From the NCBI GenBank assembly GCA_900696505.1, contig CAADGJ010000026.1, positions 1-34,674 of the forward strand: 34,674 bases of DNA. Reading direction: 5' to 3'. A program made the translations under genes and the position numbers. Source of the DNA: an uncultured Nitrosospira sp. Lineage in GTDB: Bacteria > Nitrospirota > Nitrospiria > Nitrospirales > Nitrospiraceae. Shown here piece by piece: positions 14,658 to 22,851 of the stretch. Under the pieces are notes generated by a model. That model searched no databases, was not told the origin of the DNA, and saw only the letters and a program-made list of their open reading frames with translations. How positions within the stretch are numbered: position 1 is the first letter of the stretch; every line of letters begins with the position of its first letter.

Positions 14658-15482
14658 CTAGCTCTTACTTACCGGTTTCGTAGCCCGGATGAATGCACTC
14701 ATGAACTTGCCGTCCACTTCAGCCACAAGTTGGTCACTGGAGAGATCTCCGCCGATCAACAACTCCTTCACGTCTCCGGCCTGGTAGATGCGCGTCGGTT
14801 CGATTCCGATCTCGGTAAAACCCGCCTGCCGCAACAAATCCCCATACTGCGTCTCTTCCAGCGCCCCCGCCACGCAACCAGCCCACAATTCCAGATTCTT
14901 TCGGATCTCCGATGGTACCGCCCCTCGCACGACAATATCGGACAACGCCAGGCGCCCTCCCGGTCGCAGAACGCGAAACGCTTCCGCCAACACACGTTCT
15001 TTTTCCCCGGACAAATTCACCACGCAGTTGCTGATGATCACATCCACAGACCCGTCGGGCAGCGGGATGTTTTCGATTTCGCCCTTCAGAAACTCGACAT
15101 TCTCCACACCGGCCGTACGCTGATTTTCTCTGGCCAACGCCAGCATCTCGTCAGTCATATCAAGTCCATACGCCTTGCCTTTCGGTCCGACTCGCTTGGC
15201 GGAGAGCAACACATCGATTCCCCCGCCGGATCCGAGGTCCAACACAGTTTCGCCGTCCTGAAGTTCCGCCAGTGCCGTGGGATTCCCGCAACCGAGCGAC
15301 GCTGCAACGGCATCTGCCGGTACCCCCTGGCACTCCTGATCCGAATACAGGTTGGATGTAATCGGGTCGACATTCATTAACGCCGGGGCAGCCCCGCAGC
15401 AGGAACTGCCTCCGGTTTTCGCCCGTGCCGCTGCTTCACCATACTTTTCCTTAATTAACTCTCGAATCGCTTGGGCATCCAT
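14658..15482 (-). CDS. arsM: Arsenite methyltransferase ArsM
   Basis: A 274-residue canonical ArsM. It has SSCCG (Cys28, Cys29), QECQG (Cys51), SLGCGNPTA (Cys65), SAM motif LDLGSGGGIDVLLSA (81-95), ISNCVVNLS (Cys153) and WAGCVAGAL (Cys203). Spacings Cys51-Cys153 (102) and Cys153-Cys203 (50) match CmArsM Cys72, Cys174 and Cys224, the set that holds As(III). It methylates arsenite with SAM to mono- and dimethyl products, which may feed ArsS. GAGGAG lies 8 bases before ATG 15482, and the residues upstream in the frame are not protein-like. It is transcribed towards pit and away from hflK, so it has its own promoter. Confidence 0.95.
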   Translation of the reverse strand: MDAQAIRELIKEKYGEAAARAKTGGSSCCGAAPALMNVDPITSNLYSDQECQGVPADAVAASLGCGNPTALAELQDGETVLDLGSGGGIDVLLSAKRVGPKGKAYGLDMTDEMLALARENQRTAGVENVEFLKGEIENIPLPDGSVDVIISNCVVNLSGEKERVLAEAFRVLRPGGRLALSDIVVRGAVPSEIRKNLELWAGCVAGALEETQYGDLLRQAGFTEIGIEPTRIYQAGDVKELLIGGDLSSDQLVAEVDGKFMSAFIRATKPVSKS

Positions 15483-15512
15483 TTCGGCATCTCCTCTTTG
15501 CATCACACTTAT

Positions 15513-15522
15513 TGATATATCA
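15513..15522. promoter_or_regulatory. Palindrome upstream of the second arsM
   Basis: TGATATATCA is a perfect 10-bp palindrome 30 bases before the arsM start, in an AT-rich patch that could be the -10 region. It differs from the 10563 palindrome, so if ArsR binds here its specificity must be relaxed, or another regulator is involved. Confidence 0.35.
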
Positions 15523-15542
15523 GACACACTTACACTCAACAT

Positions 15543-15772
15543 CGCAATGGACCGAGAGGCGTGACTGCCCGGCCTCGAGGCAATCTATACGCTCACAGAC
15601 GCACCCTTCGCCACCCTTCAGTTGGTCCAAATTTCAAGTTTGGTCTGGCCATGCCAGCGCATGAAACAGTTCCACCGTCCGGACCGGATTCATGATCACG
15701 GTGTCTTGCCACCACTCTACATCAATACATTTTGATGAGTAAAACAGCTGGCTGTTGTCGCCGTTATAGGTG
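15543..15772. other. Intergenic region between arsM and hflK
   Basis: The 364-base gap from 15483 to 15846 holds divergent promoters but no gene. Besides the elements listed separately it contains an imperfect palindrome at 15627-15643 (CCAAATTTCAAGTTTGG, one mismatched pair) and a perfect one, AACAGC-TG-GCTGTT, at 15743-15756, just upstream of the hflK promoter. Neither is recognised as a known site. Confidence 0.4.
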
Positions 15773-15801
15773 TTGCTCACAGGTGCTCACTTTGCTATGG
15801 T
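15773..15801 (+). promoter_or_regulatory. Candidate hflKC promoter
   Basis: TTGCTC (15773-15778), a 17-base spacer and TATGGT (15796-15801) give a plausible sigma-70-type promoter with a start near 15808 and a 40-base leader before hflK. Confidence 0.5.
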
Positions 15802-15846
15802 GACCCGCGAGCATCGTTGCCACCACTTACAGAATTGAGCCACGCG

Positions 15847-16884
15847 ATGGTCTGGGACCCCAAAGACCCTTGGAGCAAAAAGGGCGACGATTTGGATCAG
15901 GCCTTCAAGCAGGCTCAAGGCCAACTCCGCAACCTGCTGCCCACCGGCGGATTTCGCAATCTCCTCCTGGTCGCCTTCACGGTCTTCCTCATCTGGCAAA
16001 GCGCGTTCATCGTGGCCCCCGATGAAGAAGGGGTCGTCAAACGCTTCGGCATTCCGGTTCGAGTGGTCGAACCAGGACCACACATGAAAATTCCGGTGGT
16101 CGAAAGCGTGCTGCAGCCCAAAGTGGCGAAATTGCACCGCGTGGAAATTGGATTTCGTACCGACCGGCAGGGTCGTCAGCAGATGATTCCGCAGGAAGCC
16201 TTGATGCTGACCGGAGATATGAACATCCTGGCCATCGAATTCATCGTCCAATATAAGATCAAGAGTTCACGCGAGTATCTGTTCAATGTCGCCGACATCG
16301 ACGATACGATCGGCAAGGCGGCTGAAGCTTCTATGCGTGAGGTCATCGGGAAGAGCAAAATCGACGAAGCCCTGACCACCGGCAAAGCCCAGATCCAGCA
16401 TGACACCCAGGAGCTGCTCCAGCACATTCTGGATGAATACAAAACCGGCGTGCAGGTGGCCGCCGTCCAGTTGCAGGATGTCGATCCCCCGGAAGCCGTG
16501 GCCGCAGCGTTCAAGGACGTGACCAATGCCAAGGAAGATCGTGAAAAACTGATCAACCAGGCGCAAGGCTATCGAAACGACATCACTCCCAAAGCCAAGG
16601 GAGAGGCAGCCCAATTGGTGAATCAAGCCAAGGGGTACGCGCAGGCGAGATTGAATCGCGCCCAGGGTGAAACCAATCGTTTCCTCGCCACCCTCAAAGA
16701 GTATAACCAATCGAAAGACATCATCAGCAAGCGCATCTACATCGAGACGCTTGAAGACGTGCTTCCCCACATCGACAAATTCGTCCTGGACGGCAAAGGT
16801 GGAGAGCGAGCCCTGCCCTATCTTCCGTTAGACCGTTTCAGCAAACCGGCCCCCACCGGCGCGACGCAGGAGCGTACGCCATGA
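15847..16884 (+). CDS. hflK: FtsH protease modulator subunit HflK
   Basis: A 345-residue SPFH/prohibitin-family membrane protein. The N-terminus is cytoplasmic and polar (WDPKDPWSKKGDD), followed by one transmembrane helix at about 36-55 and the conserved SAFIVAPDEEGVVKRFG. The SPFH domain then runs into a long coiled coil (KEDREKLINQAQGYRNDI to TNRFLATLKEYNQ). HflK and HflC form a large cage around FtsH and modulate degradation of membrane proteins. ATG 15847 begins at the family-typical MVWDPKDP; the longer frame to 15817 adds unrelated residues. The ribosome-binding site is weak (GAG). The stop overlaps the hflC start by four bases. Confidence 0.95.
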   Translation: MVWDPKDPWSKKGDDLDQAFKQAQGQLRNLLPTGGFRNLLLVAFTVFLIWQSAFIVAPDEEGVVKRFGIPVRVVEPGPHMKIPVVESVLQPKVAKLHRVEIGFRTDRQGRQQMIPQEALMLTGDMNILAIEFIVQYKIKSSREYLFNVADIDDTIGKAAEASMREVIGKSKIDEALTTGKAQIQHDTQELLQHILDEYKTGVQVAAVQLQDVDPPEAVAAAFKDVTNAKEDREKLINQAQGYRNDITPKAKGEAAQLVNQAKGYAQARLNRAQGETNRFLATLKEYNQSKDIISKRIYIETLEDVLPHIDKFVLDGKGGERALPYLPLDRFSKPAPTGATQERTP

Positions 16885-17741
16885 GCAAGCAGGGATTTGT
16901 GGTCGCGTTTGTCGGCATCATCATCGGCTTGCTGATTCTTGGCGCGTCACCCTTCTACATTGTCGATGTCACCCAGAACGCCATTGTGGTCCAACTCGGT
17001 AAGCCGGTCCGCAACGTCACCGAAGGCGGGCTGTACCTGAAAGTGCCGTTCATCGAAGAAGTCACCTATTTCGATAAGCGGCTGCTGGATTATGATTCCA
17101 ACGCCCAGGACGTGATCACGCAGGACAAAAAGACCCTCCTGCTCGACAACTTTGCGAAATGGCGAATCACAGATCCCCTGAAGGTCTACCAAGCGTTCCA
17201 GAGCCAGCGCGGGGCGCTGCAACGCCTGCATGACATCATCTATTCGGAATTACGAGTCGAACTGGGCCGGCACGAATTGGCAGAAATCGTGTCATCTGCC
17301 CGGGCACAACTCATGGCGGTCGTGACTCAACGCGCCAATGAGAAAGCGTCGGCGTACGGCATTGAGATTCAAGATGTGCGGATTAAACGAGCAGACCTCC
17401 CCGAGCAAAACGAGAAAGCGGTCTTTTCGCGCATGCAGGCGGAGCGGGAGCGGCAAGCCAAGCAATATCGAGCGGAAGGCGCAGAAGAGGCGCAGAAGAT
17501 CAAGTCGGAAGCCGAAAAGGACCGGGAAATTATCCTTGCCGAAGCCTATCGCGAATCAGAAGAACTTCGTGGCGGCGGCGATGCCAAAGCGTTCAAAATC
17601 TATGCGGACGCGTACCGCCAGGACCCCCATTTCTTCGAGTTCACCCGCACGATGGAAGCCTATCGCAAAACCCTCAAAGACAAGACCACCATCCTCGTCA
17701 GTCCAGACTCTGAGTACTTCCGGTTTCTCAAGCAGCGCTAA
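16881..17741 (+). CDS. hflC: FtsH protease modulator subunit HflC
   Basis: A 286-residue partner of HflK with an N-terminal transmembrane helix (residues 6-27), the SPFH domain (TQNAIVVQLGKPVRNVTEGGLYLKVPF, YDSNAQDVITQDKKTLLLDNF, YGIEIQDVRIKRADLP) and a coiled coil rich in Glu, Arg and Ala. It ends with VSPDSEYFRFLKQ, typical of HflC. ATGA overlap with hflK ensures equal production of the two subunits. The stop at 17739-17741 is 6 bases from the end of the convergent fhs gene, so no room exists for a separate terminator. Confidence 0.95.
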   Translation: MSKQGFVVAFVGIIIGLLILGASPFYIVDVTQNAIVVQLGKPVRNVTEGGLYLKVPFIEEVTYFDKRLLDYDSNAQDVITQDKKTLLLDNFAKWRITDPLKVYQAFQSQRGALQRLHDIIYSELRVELGRHELAEIVSSARAQLMAVVTQRANEKASAYGIEIQDVRIKRADLPEQNEKAVFSRMQAERERQAKQYRAEGAEEAQKIKSEAEKDREIILAEAYRESEELRGGGDAKAFKIYADAYRQDPHFFEFTRTMEAYRKTLKDKTTILVSPDSEYFRFLKQR

Positions 17742-17747
17742 CCGACA

Positions 17748-19430
17748 TCACGACAGCCCGACGATCTCGCCCGACCGTGGATCGATATCGATGCGCTCGC
17801 CCGCCGGCTTTTTGGGTAGGCCCGGCATCAGTTGAATGCCCGAGCATACCGCTGTGAGAAAGCCCGCACCGGACAGGATCCGCAATTCTTGGATGGGCAC
17901 CGTAAACCCGGATGGCCGCCCTTTAAGTGCGGGGTCGTGGGAAAGCGACAATGGCGTCTTGGCCATACAGATAGGAAGCTGCTCGAACCTTAATCGCGCC
18001 GCCAATTCAATATCCTTTTCCGCCTGAGGCGAGTACGACACCGCGGCTGCGCCGTAGATCGTGGTGGCAATAGTCTCGATCTTCCTCTTGATGGGCCAAG
18101 TGGCATCATAAAGAGGTCTGAACTGTGATCCTTGTGCAGCGACCTTGAGAACGGCCCGAGCGAGTTCCTCCGCCCCTTTCCCACCGTCGGTCCAATGAGT
18201 CGACACAGCGGCCGCCGCAGCTCCTGCAGCCAGCGCGCGTTCACAGACCCACTCCAACTCCTTGGGTGAATCATCTTTGAACGCATTGACGGCCACTACT
18301 ACAGGCACTCCATGCGCGCGCACATTGGCAATATGCTGTTCGAGATTGGCAAACCCTTTTTCGAGCGCGGCCGGGTTCACTTCCGTCAACCCTGGCGGCA
18401 GCGGTGTTCCCGCTTTTACAATCCCGCCTCCCCCATGCAGCTTGAGGGCACGCAACGTCGCCACAACCACTCCGGCATCGGGCCGGAGACCGGATGTACG
18501 GCATTTGATGTTGAAGAACTTTTCCGCACCTAAATCACTGCCGAAACCGGCTTCGGTAATGACATAGTCCGCACATCGCAACGCCAACTGATCCGAGACG
18601 ACGGAACAATTCCCATGGGCGATGTTACCGAAGGGACCGGCATGAACAAACGCGGGTGTGCCCTCCAAAGTCTGCACCAGATTCGGTAACAGGGCATCCT
18701 TGAGTAATACGGCCATCGAACCGGCACAACCGAATGCCTCGGCGGTGGTCATCGCACCGCTCTCCGTCAGGCCGACGAGAATTCTACCGAGGCGCTGGCG
18801 TAGATCACGCTGATCCATGGCCAATGCCAACACCGCCATAATCTCCGATGCCTCGGTGATGACAAACTGCCCTGGCCGCGGTCCTGCTTCCGCATTCAAT
18901 ACGATGTCGCGAAGCGCTCGATCACTCACCCCCAGGGTGCGCGGCCATCTGATTCGTTGCCGATCCAGTTTGAGCGCATTGCCCTGAAACAGATGGTTAT
19001 CCACGAATGCGGACAACAGATTATGGCTTGCAGAGACGGCATGCGCATCCCCGGTGAAATGCAGATTGATATCCTCCATCGGCCAGACCTGGGCGCGCCC
19101 TCCACCGGTCCCGCCGCCTTTGATACCAAAGACCGGCCCGAGGGAAGGTTGCCGTAACGTCACTGCAGCATTATGGCCCAATCGGCAGAGGCCCATGCTC
19201 AAACCTACGGAGGTTGTCGTCTTACCTTCGCCAAGCGGAGTGGGGTTAATGGCCGTCACGAGGATATACCGCCCGAGCGGCCGGCTCTTCACCCGCGCCG
19301 AAAAGTTGGCAGCGATCTTGGCTTTGTACCGGCCATAAGGGATGAGGTCTTCCGAAGGAATCCTCAATGTCTGTGCGACCTCAAAAATATGTTTGTGAGA
19401 GACTGAACGGGCGATTTCCAAGTCGGTCAT
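17748..19430 (-). CDS. fhs: Formate-tetrahydrofolate ligase
   Basis: A 560-residue enzyme that joins formate to tetrahydrofolate using ATP, giving 10-formyl-THF for one-carbon metabolism. The nucleotide loop is TPLGEGKTTTSVGLSMGL (about residues 64-81). Other family blocks are LRQPSLGPVFGIKGGGTGGG, FTGDAHAVSASHNLLSA, FVHAGPFGNIAHGNCSV, ITEAGFGSDLGAEKFFNIKCR and VVVAVNAFKDDSPKEL. The length matches bacterial FTHFS. AGGAG lies 9 bases before ATG 19430. No other folate gene is adjacent. The 193-base gap to the M23 gene shows nothing distinctive. Confidence 0.97.
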   Translation of the reverse strand: MTDLEIARSVSHKHIFEVAQTLRIPSEDLIPYGRYKAKIAANFSARVKSRPLGRYILVTAINPTPLGEGKTTTSVGLSMGLCRLGHNAAVTLRQPSLGPVFGIKGGGTGGGRAQVWPMEDINLHFTGDAHAVSASHNLLSAFVDNHLFQGNALKLDRQRIRWPRTLGVSDRALRDIVLNAEAGPRPGQFVITEASEIMAVLALAMDQRDLRQRLGRILVGLTESGAMTTAEAFGCAGSMAVLLKDALLPNLVQTLEGTPAFVHAGPFGNIAHGNCSVVSDQLALRCADYVITEAGFGSDLGAEKFFNIKCRTSGLRPDAGVVVATLRALKLHGGGGIVKAGTPLPPGLTEVNPAALEKGFANLEQHIANVRAHGVPVVVAVNAFKDDSPKELEWVCERALAAGAAAAAVSTHWTDGGKGAEELARAVLKVAAQGSQFRPLYDATWPIKRKIETIATTIYGAAAVSYSPQAEKDIELAARLRFEQLPICMAKTPLSLSHDPALKGRPSGFTVPIQELRILSGAGFLTAVCSGIQLMPGLPKKPAGERIDIDPRSGEIVGLS

Positions 19431-19623
19431 ACATGTCTCCTCAGGGGAACATCGTCAGAGGACGCGCAGTATACCACGCGTCTTACCGGATTGATGACGC
19501 ACAACCTGAAGGGAGGCTGCGGAGTAAAGAAGCGGTCGCACAGCTGGCAAGATGGAAGAGAGAAGGATGGAGCTTATGAGGATACGCGATCAGAAGGACT
19601 ATCAGAGACGTGGTGCAGAAAGG

Positions 19624-20643
19624 CTAATCAAGGATAAACTTTGTCGGATCAAGCGCCTGGCCGTTCTTCTTCACCATGTAGTGGAGATGTGGACCGGTCG
19701 AAAGGCCGGTGCTGCCTACGAGCGCGACGACATCGCCGCGTTTCACGCGCTGTCCCTCTTTCACCAGGGACTTGGCGAGATGCCCATACACGGTCTCAAT
19801 GCCATACCCGTGATCCAGTTTCACCATATTGCCCATTTTGGAATCAAATGCCACGGTGACCACACGACCAAGGGCCGGAGCCTGTACGGGGGAGTTCGCC
19901 TGGGCCCCGATATCGAGCCCGTCGTGCCAGGCTGGCTTCTCGGTGAACGGCGAGACTCTGGGGCCAAAACCCGACGTGACCCAACCGCGGACCGGCCAGA
20001 TCGACGGGGTGGACGCCCATTGGGTCGAGCGCTGCTCGGCAATCTGAGTCAGATTTTGGAGCGCTTCTTCCTGCTGCGTGGCTTCCCGAACGAGGGCTTC
20101 TAAGCTTTCACGAACCTGCTGGGTCGCCTCTTCAATGCTCTCGGTCGAGAAATCCAGGTCGGTCTGGTTATTCTCACGCAGCTCCGATACCTGCTGCCGA
20201 GATTCCAGTCCTGAGGACGCCGGTCCATTCCCCGGTACACTGTTTTTTCCATCCGGCAAGGGACCATCTTCACCGCCTCGCCCATTGGCAAGGTCGCCAG
20301 CAGGCTTGGTCGTATCAATTCCCAGCATGACCCGAAGCCGTTGATTGACCTCTCCCATGGCCGACAGTCTCTTCTTCAAATCATCAATGGCTGCAGAAAA
20401 GGCTGCAGTTTGCTCCCGAGCACCCATGGCCTCAGCTCGAAAAGCGGATAACTGCCAGACTTCTCCGGTTCGAATCACATAATGGGATACAACGAGCAGA
20501 TCGGCCACAATCAAAATTGCAGCCAGGATCAAGAGCTTGCGGACGAATTTCCGTGGGAAACTAAACCGGAGTGGCTTGGAGGATGATCCTCGAAAAACCA
20601 CGACAGTGTAGGCATCACTTGTTTCAGCCGTTTGTTGGCTCAT
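19624..20643 (-). CDS. M23 family metallopeptidase, membrane anchored
   Basis: A 339-residue protein: cytoplasmic N-terminus (about 35 residues), one transmembrane helix (LLILAAILIVADLLVVSHYVI), a coiled-coil region (residues about 70-115 and 165-220) broken by a Gly/Pro linker, then a LytM/M23 domain. Zinc ligands are visible: H and D in WHDGLDIGA and HxH in GPHLHYMV, so the enzyme could be active on peptidoglycan cross-links; the coiled coil resembles EnvC/NlpD-like activators. A typical M23 sequence VWPVRGWVTSGFGPRVSPF-like block opens the domain. It has its own promoter-like sequence upstream and is alone in its unit. Confidence 0.9.
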   Translation of the reverse strand: MSQQTAETSDAYTVVVFRGSSSKPLRFSFPRKFVRKLLILAAILIVADLLVVSHYVIRTGEVWQLSAFRAEAMGAREQTAAFSAAIDDLKKRLSAMGEVNQRLRVMLGIDTTKPAGDLANGRGGEDGPLPDGKNSVPGNGPASSGLESRQQVSELRENNQTDLDFSTESIEEATQQVRESLEALVREATQQEEALQNLTQIAEQRSTQWASTPSIWPVRGWVTSGFGPRVSPFTEKPAWHDGLDIGAQANSPVQAPALGRVVTVAFDSKMGNMVKLDHGYGIETVYGHLAKSLVKEGQRVKRGDVVALVGSTGLSTGPHLHYMVKKNGQALDPTKFILD

Positions 20644-20697
20644 AGGCTGGTCTCCCCTTCACGGATTCACTTTCAAACCGCAACCACCGACTTTTGC

Positions 20698-20726
20698 AGT
20701 GTACCCATCTCAAGCCCGGTGGTCAA
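20698..20726 (-). promoter_or_regulatory. Candidate promoter of the M23 peptidase gene
   Basis: On the minus strand TTGACC (20726-20721), a 17-base spacer and TACACT (20703-20698) match a sigma-70-type promoter, with transcription expected to begin near 20691, about 48 bases before ATG 20643. Confidence 0.55.
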
Positions 20727-20761
20727 CCCTTAGTTTTCAAAATTTTACATATTAGAATCAG

Positions 20762-21124
20762 CTACTTAGCAGTTTCACTCCTGATCCAGTCCAGGTACGA
20801 AACCGAGCCCGCGACGATCGGCAACGCGATGATTTCTGGGACCGTATAGCTGTGGTGCTGCCGAATCACGGCCTCCAGCTCAGAATACCGCTGCAGGGTC
20901 GTTTTCATGATCATCAGGCATTCATTCTCGACAGTGACCTGATTGTCCCATCGAAAAATTGAGCGAATCCCGCTCACGATGTTGGCGCAGGCGGCAAGTC
21001 TGGATTCGACGACCATTCGTCCTAGTTTCTCTGCTTCCTCATTTGACGGGGCAGTGATGAATACCACGACCTCGGAACCTTGCGCGTCCACGCCTCCCCC
21101 TGCTAAAGCAATTTGCATGCCCAT
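20762..21124 (-). CDS. cutA: Divalent-cation tolerance protein CutA
   Basis: A 120-residue CutA1-family protein, a small ferredoxin-like fold that forms trimers. The domain begins SEVVVFITAPSNEEAEKLGRMVV and contains AACANIVSGIRSIFRWDNQV, ECLMIMKTT and the family end HSYTVPEIIALPI with YLDWIRSET. CutA is linked to copper tolerance in E. coli, but its direct function remains unsettled. The start is uncertain: TTG 21136, ATG 21124 and ATG 21118 are all in frame. ATG 21124 is chosen for a weak GACAGG upstream. This gives about 17 residues before the domain, slightly longer than usual. Confidence 0.88.
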   Translation of the reverse strand: MGMQIALAGGGVDAQGSEVVVFITAPSNEEAEKLGRMVVESRLAACANIVSGIRSIFRWDNQVTVENECLMIMKTTLQRYSELEAVIRQHHSYTVPEIIALPIVAGSVSYLDWIRSETAK

Positions 21125-21378
21125 ACCTGTCGCCAATCACAGACATGCTGATATAAATCAACCACTTACGGGATATTTTCCCACATTTTCCAGCACAACG
21201 CTCCTACCAATCTGGGCAGGAATTGCACAGAGAAACAAAAAACGGCCATCCTGCGATGCAGGATTTTCCCGGCCCCATACTGTTGAACCAACCGTCCGGC
21301 TTATCTGATACCGCTGCTCTTCTTCGGACTGAACGCGTCGAACCTTGAGAGACACTCCCCAGCAAGGCCTCACCAGGG
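21125..21378. other. Intergenic region between cutA and the rhodanese gene
   Basis: About 300 bases separate the divergent starts (21124 and 21439). I see no gene here: the frames that cross it lack protein character. A short inverted repeat GGGA-TATTT-TCCC lies near 21169-21182 in the AT-rich patch upstream of cutA. The rhodanese promoter is listed separately. Confidence 0.4.
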
Positions 21379-21407
21379 TTGACACCCCTTTTCTGCCTCC
21401 TTATGAT
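21379..21407 (+). promoter_or_regulatory. Near-consensus promoter of the rhodanese gene
   Basis: TTGACA (21379-21384), exactly 17 bases, then TATGAT (21402-21407). This is close to the sigma-70 consensus and predicts a start near 21414, about 25 bases before the start codon. Confidence 0.75.
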
Positions 21408-21438
21408 CCGACCATTCAGTCCAGAGGGAGGTATATTG

Positions 21439-21759
21439 ATGAGCTTTACTATTACACCCACAGAACTCAAGTCGAGGTTGGATAAAGGTGACAAACTTGT
21501 GCTCGTTGATGTTCGTGAGCCCTGGGAATACGCCATTGCCAAGTTGGAAGGGTCAGTCCTGGTACCACTGGCCACGCTCCAACAGTCCCTGGGGAAACTA
21601 GATCGCAACTCAGAAATTATCGCGGTTTGCCACCACGGGATGAGAAGCGCGGATGCAACGGGATTTCTCTTACAGCAAGGGTTTGGGAACGTAAAAAACT
21701 TAATCGGAGGTATCGACGCCTGGTCCGTCCAGGTAGATTCGTCCGTGCCTCGGTACTAG
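21439..21759 (+). CDS. Rhodanese-like domain protein
   Basis: A 106-residue single-domain rhodanese. TPTELKSRLDKGDKLVLVDVREPWEYAIAKLEGS is the standard N-terminal half, and the active-site loop is CHHGMRS, with Cys about residue 64 as the persulfide carrier. GFGNVKNLIGGIDAWS closes the fold. It would move sulfane sulfur between small thiols or proteins in the cytoplasm. GGGAGG lies 8 bases before ATG 21439; the longer frame to 21379 would start inside the promoter. It ends 9 bases from the convergent epimerase gene. Confidence 0.92.
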   Translation: MSFTITPTELKSRLDKGDKLVLVDVREPWEYAIAKLEGSVLVPLATLQQSLGKLDRNSEIIAVCHHGMRSADATGFLLQQGFGNVKNLIGGIDAWSVQVDSSVPRY

Positions 21760-21768
21760 CCCGGGAGG

Positions 21769-22692
21769 CTACCCGAGTCCATCTCGAAAAAATTCCACCG
21801 TTCGTCGCAAGCCTTCTCGCAACTCGACCTTCGGCTCCCATCCGAGTGTCCGCTGGAGTTTTGCGCAGTCAATGACGCTTCTCGCTTGCTCACCGCGCTT
21901 GGCCGGACCATGCACTTCTTTAAATTCCACCTTGGTCAGGTCCACGACGATCCGGAACAGGTCATTGACCGAAGTCTCAATGCCGGTCCCCACATTGTAC
22001 ACACCCTCTACCTGAGGGCCCATCGCCATTAAATTTGCTTCGACGACGTCTTCCACAAACACAAAATCACGGGTCTGGCGACCATTCCCATTCACGACTG
22101 CCTGCTCCCCGCGCAGCATTTTCTGAATGAAAATGGCCACGACGCCCGCTTCGCCTTCAGGATCCTGGCGAGGTCCGTACACATTGGCATACCGCAAGCT
22201 CACCACCTGTATGCCGCTCATCCGGTGGTAGTAGGACAGGTAGTGCTCCCCGCACAATTTGCTGATCCCATAGGGAGACAGCGGTTGCGTGACATGCGTT
22301 TCCGGTGCGGGAAAGGCTAATTGCTCTCCATAGATCGCCCCGCCGGATGACGAAAAAATGACCTTTCGCGCACCATGCTTGGATGCCTGCTCCAAGACAT
22401 TCAACGTCCCCAGCACATTGACCTGGGCGTCGAATAGCGGATCTTCGACGGACCGCCGCACATTCATCTGAGCCGCCAGGTGAAAGACCACAGAAGGCCG
22501 CTCATTGCGGAAAACCCGCTCCAGTTTGGGATTTTCGATGTCCAGCTTATAGAACTGCGCCGCCTTGGGCACGTTTTTGCGCTTGCCCGTTACGAGATTA
22601 TCCACCACCACGACATCGTGCCCCTCTTGAAGCAACCGATCCACAACGTGTGATCCGATAAATCCAGCCCCTCCGGTCACCAAGACTTTCAT
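21769..22692 (-). CDS. NAD-dependent nucleotide-sugar epimerase/dehydratase
   Basis: A 307-residue extended short-chain dehydrogenase/reductase. The NAD loop is GGAGFIGSH (7-15), VVDNLVTGKRKNV follows the second strand, FHLAAQMNVRRSV is the typical substrate-side helix, and the catalytic residues are Ser114-116 region (SSSGGAIYG) with Tyr141 and Lys145 (PYGISK). It resembles UDP-glucose 4-epimerase (GalE) relatives found in surface polysaccharide pathways, but no glycosyltransferases are adjacent, so the exact sugar is unknown. AGGAG lies 6 bases before ATG 22692. A weak promoter-like pair (TTGAGG 22780-22775, TAGGCT 22758-22753) precedes it. Confidence 0.9.
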   Translation of the reverse strand: MKVLVTGGAGFIGSHVVDRLLQEGHDVVVVDNLVTGKRKNVPKAAQFYKLDIENPKLERVFRNERPSVVFHLAAQMNVRRSVEDPLFDAQVNVLGTLNVLEQASKHGARKVIFSSSGGAIYGEQLAFPAPETHVTQPLSPYGISKLCGEHYLSYYHRMSGIQVVSLRYANVYGPRQDPEGEAGVVAIFIQKMLRGEQAVVNGNGRQTRDFVFVEDVVEANLMAMGPQVEGVYNVGTGIETSVNDLFRIVVDLTKVEFKEVHGPAKRGEQARSVIDCAKLQRTLGWEPKVELREGLRRTVEFFRDGLG

Positions 22693-22851
22693 ACGTCTCC
22701 TCGCCTCTCCTTCATCAGCCGTAACAACAGCATCCGGACTGTATCGGAACTCAGCCTACACCTTCTGTCCGCTTCCTCAAAGTGTTTTCGTCCTGCCCCT
22801 GCCAGAAGGCCATTGGCCAGGACCATCCTGCGACGGCCTACGGGGCCGGAT

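Noticed and set aside
14595-15380. Plus-strand 261-codon open frame
   Set aside because: Antisense to the canonical arsM, whose cysteines and SAM motif are intact.
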